64,000 nucleotides of DNA from Oscillospiraceae bacterium (lineage in GTDB: Bacteria; Bacillota; Clostridia; Oscillospirales; Oscillospiraceae): NCBI GenBank assembly GCA_015067565.1, contig SVMF01000009.1, positions 32,512-96,511 of the forward strand, in the 5' to 3' direction. A program made the translations under genes and the position numbers. A model generated the notes under the pieces. That model was given only the letters and a program-made list of their open reading frames with translations. It was not told where the DNA came from and did not search any database. This document shows, in pieces, positions 58,846 through 64,000 of this stretch. Position 1 is the first letter of the stretch. Each line of letters opens with the position of its first letter.

Positions 58846-61800
58846 TGCAATTTCCGCGACATATCTCTCTGCATGACCGAGGGACTCGGTTTCGTCGGCG
58901 ATATGGGTGTCATTACAGAGATAGCAGGTATAGGTCGTGAATCCGTCCTCGGTACAAGTCGGAGCGGTTACAACAACATCGTAATCGTGTCCCGTTGCGC
59001 TGATGATCATGAACTCGATGGGCAAGGCATAGCTGCACGCTTCATCGATGAAGGTTTTTTCGCAGTGGATGCACTTGTAATGTGCCTCGAGGCCGTCTTC
59101 TGTGCAAGTCGGGGCGACATGCGCAACATACGTCGATTTATGGTTGAGCTTTTCAATGGTCTCGGTCTGTGTATCACCGCAGTGGCAGGTGAAGGTCTTG
59201 GTGCCTTCGGCCTCGCAGGTCGGCTCAACGGTGATCTTGCCTTCATCGTAGCTATGGCCGTTGGCGGCAATGGCTTGCTGCGCCACAAGGACTTCGCCAC
59301 AGACGTCACAGTGCTTGCCCTCGGCCAGACCGCTTTCAGTGCAGGTTGGTGCAACTGCCTCGTCGATTACTTCGCTGTGCCCAAGTGCTGCAATCTCAGT
59401 CTGTTCAAGCAATACCTCGTTACAGACGGAGCAGTGCTTTCCCTCAGTCAGGCCGCTTTCTGTGCAGGTCGCTGCGATGGCCTCGTCGATGATCTCATTG
59501 TGACCGAGCGCATCAATAATCTCCTGCGCAACAAGGATTTCTCCGCAAACATCACAGTGTTTACCTTCGGTCAGGCCGCTACTCGCACAATCAGGGACAA
59601 CGGCTTCGTCGACGACTTCAGTATGCTCGATCATTTCAATCGATTTGGTGTATGTAGCATTGCAGATAACACAGGTAAAGGTCTTTTGGCCTTCTGCAGA
59701 GCACGTTGCCTCCGTGGTAATCTCGCCATCATTCCACGAATGGCCTTCGGCCTTACTGTAGCCGCAGACACAGGTAGCCGTGTGCTTATCGCCGTCAGCA
59801 TTATCATAAGAATAGCTATGTTCCACGGCCGCATACACCGGATAAAGCAACAAGTCCCTTGTAATACTATTAAGATCTGCAACCGTTCCATCAGCTTCTG
59901 CCCATGCGGTAAAGGTGTAGTGTGCAGCTTCCTCAAACTGCTTGGTAGGCAGCTGTCCTTCGAAGGTGATTGCTTCACCCTCTGTAGCCGTAATTTCCTG
60001 CAAGACAGTACCATTCGCGTCGTGGAAGCGGACACTATAGCTCCCACGTGCACCACAAGCGCAAATGCCGTAAACATAGGTATGCATCTGCGTATAGCTT
60101 GCGCCACAAGAAGCACACTTGCAGGTGTGGTTCTTGGAATCGAGCTGTGCAAAGCTGACATTATGGTGATAATTCACACCATTTGCGGATACAGCAGACT
60201 TGGTCGCCTTACGGCCTTCCCTATTTCCATAATTTGCAAAGTGCTCCAGCAGCTTGAACTCGGTGTTCAAATGAGATAGATCTGTGTATTGAGAATAGTA
60301 ATATGCAGGATCAAAATTGACGGAAAGCTTCTTTGGCGCATCGCTGAACTCGCTCGTGCTGTCCATATAAGAGATGAAATGATTCATCGCTTTCTCGTAA
60401 TCGCCCTTTGCGTACTCCGTCAGGTTAATATTATTGTGATTTGCGTAGTAACCAATATCAAAGTAAGGACTTGCGCTGCGTCCTTCTTCAATACCGAGGT
60501 TCACAAAGTGCTTGTACAACATTGCTTCGTCCGTGCCATAAACAGCCATCAGATCAGGATAGCGGTTTGCATAATATTCCGCATCAAATACAAAAGGTTT
60601 GACCTTTTCAGGGATAGAAACCGTCGTCGTATTTCTCGGTGTGCCAAAGTACAGCACCTGCGGCCCTTTATATGCAGGATAAATGACAGCGCCAAGACTC
60701 GTAAGCCAAGCCTTGGGATTCGTGGAGCTTGCCGCACTGCCACCGGTCACCTCGTGGGTAACACCGGTGCAGGGCCACAGGCTGATCTCGGGGTCGATTG
60801 CCTGATAAACAGCCTTCGACTGCCCGTTTCTGCCACCGTGATGGGCCATCTGGACAATGTCGCTTTTTAGGTTAAAATATTGTGCAGAATTTGACTTGTT
60901 TGATGCCTGATATGACTCCAGGACAATACTGCAGCCTGCAGCTGCGTCGCCTAGGAACAAAATCGTCTTGCCGCCAACGGTTGCACGGCACACCATTGTT
61001 GTATTGTTTGACGTGTCCGAAACAATCTGGACAAGTGTTTTGTCAGCATAGTTTGTATTATGTGTGTCCATGGTACAGGTATACTTGCTCGTCATCGTCT
61101 TGGTTGCGGCGATCGTATCATCAAATGTCAATAGTACGTCAAAATGAACCTCGTCAATGTCAAAGGAAGAGTTGCACTTTCCGGTATGTCTGGAGTTGAG
61201 CTCCACAATTTCGACAGCACCACCTTGGGCATTTTTCAGAAGCTTGGTAGCATTGTACACAGCCTGGATAGCAGAGTTCATACCAGCAGGATTGTCGTCG
61301 GCACAGTATTTGTTGAGCTCATCCAGAGTAGGATAGTTACAATACAAACGGTCAAGCGTGATGGAATTCGGGTACTTCTGTGCGATATCCAAGTAGGCAT
61401 AAACATGATCGCTGTGTGCGTGTGTATGGATCCATGCATCAATATGCGGCACAGCCTTGCCGGTCAAATTACGCAGATAGGACAGAAGATACAGCGCTTC
61501 GTTGCCGCGTCTACCACCGTCAATCACGATGATCTTCCCCTCCGCTGTTTGCATGACATAGGCCATATTCTGCGCCTGTTCGCCAGCATAGGAAGAGTTG
61601 TCGGTCATCGTCGGAAGTTGATGTAGTGTTGTTATACCTGGCATCGCCTTCGCAAGCCCAAATTGCAGATCTTTCGCTGCAGTGCGCAGTTCAAGCGCAC
61701 GCGCCTGGAGCGTTCTTTGCAGCTGAGTATCGGTAAAAATGATGCGGCTCTTCTGATACAGCGCTAAAGTTTCTGCCAGATATTGGACAAAGCTTGCATA

Positions 61801-63702
61801 GCTCTCCGACGAATAGCCCCCGGAGTTTCCGTTTTCTACATAAGGCAACATTTCCTTCAGAGCCTTATAAAGCTCCAGCGAAACGTTTGATACCTGATAC
61901 ATATAGAATTCAATAACAAAATCACGATCAACATCGTTACGACGCATCTGCGCACGGGTTGCTGTGGTAAAATTATTGCTATTATCCGTGTCAGAACCGA
62001 GCCAATAGGTAAACTGGTTTACACCACCGATATGCATCTTATATGCTGTGGCCGTACCGTTTGAATTTGCTTGGAAGAAGTAGGGATAGCTACTCGTTCC
62101 GACCTGCAGTCCTTCCTTGTTGCCATAGGGAGAAAGGTAACTACCGCCTCCGAATCGGAGTGTATAGGCCGGATCCTTTGAAGGATCGGGCTTCGTATAG
62201 ATGCGATAACCCTTCGTGGTATCGGTAGCAGGATCCTTGCTGTTGGTTTCCCATTCCTCCTGCGTGTAGGACTGGTAGGTCACATCATTTTTGTTGTAAT
62301 ATGTAATGCTGCCCGACCATTTTTGCAGCTGCACAGTATACTGCAGCGAGGTCTGTGTGCGGACGGCATTGTTGTTGACAGGGATGACGACAGGCGCAAA
62401 GCCGCTTTGCGGCACATTGCTCGTGCTGTTCGCCGAGCGGTGAAGCACGCCGTTTGTTGTCACTGGGGCATTGGGATTAATGGTCTGATAATGTCCACTG
62501 GAATAGGTCAGCATAAAATACGTGCCGTTCAAGGAACCTTGATTGGATGAAGTCAGCTTCTTCTGCTTTGCGATGGGTATGTACAGATTACGCAGCTGAG
62601 CTGCGATATCCGCAGCAAGAGCCAAAGTTTCACCCTGATTGCCGTAACGCAGCTGCTTTACCGCCAGTCGCAGCGCTTCCGCCTTATCCTCAAGGGTTTT
62701 CTGAAGGTTCGTGTTGGAAAAAACCTGAGAATTTGCACGGTACAGCGCAATCGCATCCTGCAATGATTTCAAGTAGGAGGCATAGCTTGCCTCTTCATAG
62801 CCCGTGTTGCCGTTTTGCACATAAGGCAGCATTTCCTGAAGGGTCTTGTAAAGCTCAATCGACACCGGAGAAAGCTGAAACATATACAATTCAATGTTAA
62901 ATCCCTTGCTCACATCGTTTCTGCGCATCTGTGCACGGGTAGCCAGCGTGAAGCGGTTGCTGTCATTGGTATCCATTCCGAACCAATAGGTAAACTGGTT
63001 GATGCCGTCGATATGTATTTTATAAGCTGTAAGCGTACCATTGGTATTAGCCTGGATCATAAATGGATAAGATGTTGAAGACTTCTTCAGTGCTTCACCA
63101 TTGCCGTTGGGGGTCAAGTAATTACCGTCAGAAAAACGCAGAGTGTAGGCGGCATCCGCCGCAGGTATCGGAATCGTGTAAACGCGAGCGCCATCGGTTG
63201 AACTATTTACGCTGTTAGTCTTCCATTCTTGCAATGTGTAGGAATAATAGGTCGTCTCCGCATCGCTATAGTAATAATTAATGGGTTCTCTCCAATAATC
63301 AAGCTGAACCGTATTTTGCAAGCTTGATTGACCCGTAACCTGATTATTCGAAACGCTCAGCGCGATCGGAGAGAAGGCGCTTTGCGGTCTGTTTGTGGTG
63401 CTGTCCTTGGAGCGGTGCAGCACACCCTTAGAGGTCACGGCTGCTGCGTGATTGAGCGCATAATAGATACCATCTGTCTTCGCAGCAACAAAATAAGTTC
63501 CTGCCAGTTCGTGGGAGTTGGCATAATTGATCGTTTTAAGCTGATTGACCGGAATGGGTAACGACTGAATCTGCGCAGCCAAGTCCGCCGCAAGTACGGA
63601 TGAATTCAGGGCAGAGTCTACCTCTGTCGCAGAAACATTCGCAGGAGGTAACCCGCAAAGAATCGTCAACATTAAAATTAGAGCAAGCATTCTTCTTAGC
63701 AT
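57646..63702 (-). CDS. giant secreted protein with metallo-beta-lactamase-fold domain
   Basis: A 2018-aa exported protein with signal peptide [25 protein letters not shown]. Domain order: two ~330-aa repeats ([22 protein letters not shown] / [22 protein letters not shown]), a ComEC-like metallo-beta-lactamase domain (about 700-990; metal motif [23 protein letters not shown]), three FDxxYYxxxYPDL-type repeats (about 1010-1135), an InlB-like repeat, eight or so PTCTE..GHS Cys repeats, and the C-terminal domain shared with the 51933 gene. ATG 63702 follows GTGAGG; the GTG at 63708 is too close. The substrate of the MBL domain is unknown; an extracellular hydrolase is inferred. Confidence 0.82.
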   Translation of the reverse strand: MLRRMLALILMLTILCGLPPANVSATEVDSALNSSVLAADLAAQIQSLPIPVNQLKTINYANSHELAGTYFVAAKTDGIYYALNHAAAVTSKGVLHRSKDSTTNRPQSAFSPIALSVSNNQVTGQSSLQNTVQLDYWREPINYYYSDAETTYYSYTLQEWKTNSVNSSTDGARVYTIPIPAADAAYTLRFSDGNYLTPNGNGEALKKSSTSYPFMIQANTNGTLTAYKIHIDGINQFTYWFGMDTNDSNRFTLATRAQMRRNDVSKGFNIELYMFQLSPVSIELYKTLQEMLPYVQNGNTGYEEASYASYLKSLQDAIALYRANSQVFSNTNLQKTLEDKAEALRLAVKQLRYGNQGETLALAADIAAQLRNLYIPIAKQKKLTSSNQGSLNGTYFMLTYSSGHYQTINPNAPVTTNGVLHRSANSTSNVPQSGFAPVVIPVNNNAVRTQTSLQYTVQLQKWSGSITYYNKNDVTYQSYTQEEWETNSKDPATDTTKGYRIYTKPDPSKDPAYTLRFGGGSYLSPYGNKEGLQVGTSSYPYFFQANSNGTATAYKMHIGGVNQFTYWLGSDTDNSNNFTTATRAQMRRNDVDRDFVIEFYMYQVSNVSLELYKALKEMLPYVENGNSGGYSSESYASFVQYLAETLALYQKSRIIFTDTQLQRTLQARALELRTAAKDLQFGLAKAMPGITTLHQLPTMTDNSSYAGEQAQNMAYVMQTAEGKIIVIDGGRRGNEALYLLSYLRNLTGKAVPHIDAWIHTHAHSDHVYAYLDIAQKYPNSITLDRLYCNYPTLDELNKYCADDNPAGMNSAIQAVYNATKLLKNAQGGAVEIVELNSRHTGKCNSSFDIDEVHFDVLLTFDDTIAATKTMTSKYTCTMDTHNTNYADKTLVQIVSDTSNNTTMVCRATVGGKTILFLGDAAAGCSIVLESYQASNKSNSAQYFNLKSDIVQMAHHGGRNGQSKAVYQAIDPEISLWPCTGVTHEVTGGSAASSTNPKAWLTSLGAVIYPAYKGPQVLYFGTPRNTTTVSIPEKVKPFVFDAEYYANRYPDLMAVYGTDEAMLYKHFVNLGIEEGRSASPYFDIGYYANHNNINLTEYAKGDYEKAMNHFISYMDSTSEFSDAPKKLSVNFDPAYYYSQYTDLSHLNTEFKLLEHFANYGNREGRKATKSAVSANGVNYHHNVSFAQLDSKNHTCKCASCGASYTQMHTYVYGICACGARGSYSVRFHDANGTVLQEITATEGEAITFEGQLPTKQFEEAAHYTFTAWAEADGTVADLNSITRDLLLYPVYAAVEHSYSYDNADGDKHTATCVCGYSKAEGHSWNDGEITTEATCSAEGQKTFTCVICNATYTKSIEMIEHTEVVDEAVVPDCASSGLTEGKHCDVCGEILVAQEIIDALGHNEIIDEAIAATCTESGLTEGKHCSVCNEVLLEQTEIAALGHSEVIDEAVAPTCTESGLAEGKHCDVCGEVLVAQQAIAANGHSYDEGKITVEPTCEAEGTKTFTCHCGDTQTETIEKLNHKSTYVAHVAPTCTEDGLEAHYKCIHCEKTFIDEACSYALPIEFMIISATGHDYDVVVTAPTCTEDGFTTYTCYLCNDTHIADETESLGHAERYVAEIAPTCTEDGLEAHYKCSRCEMTFVDELCRYPLPVEYMVIPATGHSHTYTNNGDDHTVGCENCNDSVTEDHTYIDGSCICGSEEVTEPTKEFVETLKPSMSIVVGAEMSVAFTVPNALVGKYESFYLVVEKDMVGAESKTVTFGYGEGQTALTPMPNAANPFLHNASFTGLTAKEMGDEIRATLYCVDAEGNIFYGPTQADSVKDYLMRGLDLATSTDAKKTMYVDMLRYGAVAQTYFDYDTDNLVTDDLTEEHLTYATTVIPEAVDASKAEGGLGTLNTSVVLKARVTLTLSHLKPGANLANMKFVVKDALDGTVIKELPAYNLNPVMVAADFDDVGAKQMRRLITVTLYDGNTAITDTVTWSVESYVAKIRATSTDAGQIDLVNAMLTYGDAVAAYMATQ

Positions 63703-63888
63703 AAACACAACCTCACTTTTGGCAGGCAGTTTGCCTAATTATTGTCAGATACTGCTTGATGAATCACAAATTAATGTTGCACTTCGATTTGTTGCATAGC
63801 ATTCTGAAATTCGTCAAGTCTTTAAATTATTCTAACAATATATTATGATAAATTCAATAGGTTTGCATAAATTTACATAATGCGTACT
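63703..63888. other. intergenic AT-rich DNA upstream of the MBL-domain gene
   Basis: I see no ORF. A TTGACG is present on the minus strand near 63815, but no -10 at proper spacing, so the promoter of the 57646 gene is not resolved. Confidence 0.4.
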
Positions 63889-63943
63889 GAACAACGCGAA
63901 AGCCCTTGCAAGCCAAAGCTTTCAGGGCTGTTTTGCGTTGTTC
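63889..63943. terminator. long hairpin near the right edge
   Basis: Outer arms GAACAACGC (63889-63897) and GCGTTGTTC (63935-63943) enclose an inner AGCCCT/AGGGCT stem followed by GTTTT. Probably the terminator of a gene beyond the window edge or a repeat end. Confidence 0.55.
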
Positions 63944-63945
63944 GA

Positions 63946-63985
63946 GTGCAAGGTTTTGGCGGTAAAACCGCTAAAAACCTTGCAC
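63946..63985. terminator. second hairpin near the right edge
   Basis: GTGCAAGGTTTT(T)...AAAAACCTTGCAC with an inner GGCGGT/ACCGCT stem. Its arms pair over 12 bp. Role unknown; a terminator or repeat element. Confidence 0.5.
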
Positions 63986-64000
63986 ATTTCGCACGAGCGT

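Overview
The window looks like a chromosomal piece of a spore-forming, Gram-positive anaerobe of the class Clostridia, most probably an Oscillospirales/Ruminococcaceae-type gut bacterium. The evidence is an alpha/beta-type small acid-soluble spore protein, strong AGGAGG ribosome sites, a sortase-built pilus, a biotin-dependent Na+-pumping decarboxylase, and giant secreted proteins with repeated TCTE..GHS cysteine modules. Genus and species cannot be set from the sequence alone.

Layout. (1) 1-13,500: housekeeping. A TetR regulator cut by the left edge, then signal peptidase I, the ribosome GTPase RbgA, RNase HII, a YraN-type protein, an M19 dipeptidase and a metallophosphoesterase. Next comes the proteostasis run tig-clpP-clpX-lon-engB, an XdhC / methyltransferase / THEP1-like NTPase trio with no molybdoenzyme in view, and tRNA-Val(CAC). 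(2) 13,500-19,000: a small accessory region with an odd AATGATG hairpin element, a MerR/TipAS-type regulator with a 19-bp promoter spacer, a terminator-inserted MITE, a LytTR regulator, the SASP gene, and a flippase plus glycosyltransferase pair. (3) 19,070-22,425: a compact RiPP-like operon: precursor peptide, attenuator, HPr-kinase-like protein, radical SAM/SPASM protein, lipoprotein and PqqD-like chaperone. (4) 22,500-32,860: a pilus operon: coiled-coil protein, dedicated signal peptidase, 1686-aa tip adhesin with CHAP and fibro-slime domains, LPETG major pilin, class C sortase, basal pilin and a second sortase. (5) 32,926-40,870: the oadA/oadB/biotin carrier/oadG sodium pump behind a 1007-aa membrane pseudokinase with FN3-like repeats, which is divergent from a zinc-ribbon/Ig-like membrane protein. 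(6) 41,000-46,470: a secreted caspase/gingipain-like protein, a stand-alone YcaO protein and a second copy of the MITE. (7) 46,474-51,827: a surface-sugar operon: rfbB, rfbA, sugar aminotransferase, ATP-grasp ligase and GT2. (8) 51,870-63,702: two convergent giant secreted proteins, one with a phosphodiester glycosidase domain and one with a metallo-beta-lactamase domain. They end in almost the same ~300-residue domain, which makes a ~1.2-kb inverted repeat around a nest of terminator hairpins and repeat elements.

How it fits together. Regions 2-4 and 6-8 are mostly cell-surface functions: glycan export, pili, large adhesin-like exoproteins, and one peptide natural product whose maturation genes are all present. 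The two strongest candidates for undescribed biology are the following. First, a family of short mobile elements (at least three insertions here) that share termini and sit between two copies of a whole transcription-terminator hairpin, so the target duplication spares the terminator. Second, the RiPP-like operon, whose precursor gene carries a perfect 32-bp palindrome at the putative leader/core junction, lies behind a promoter with tandem AAAAGGTATTG repeats, and encodes a peptide ending in Ser next to an HPr-kinase-like protein.
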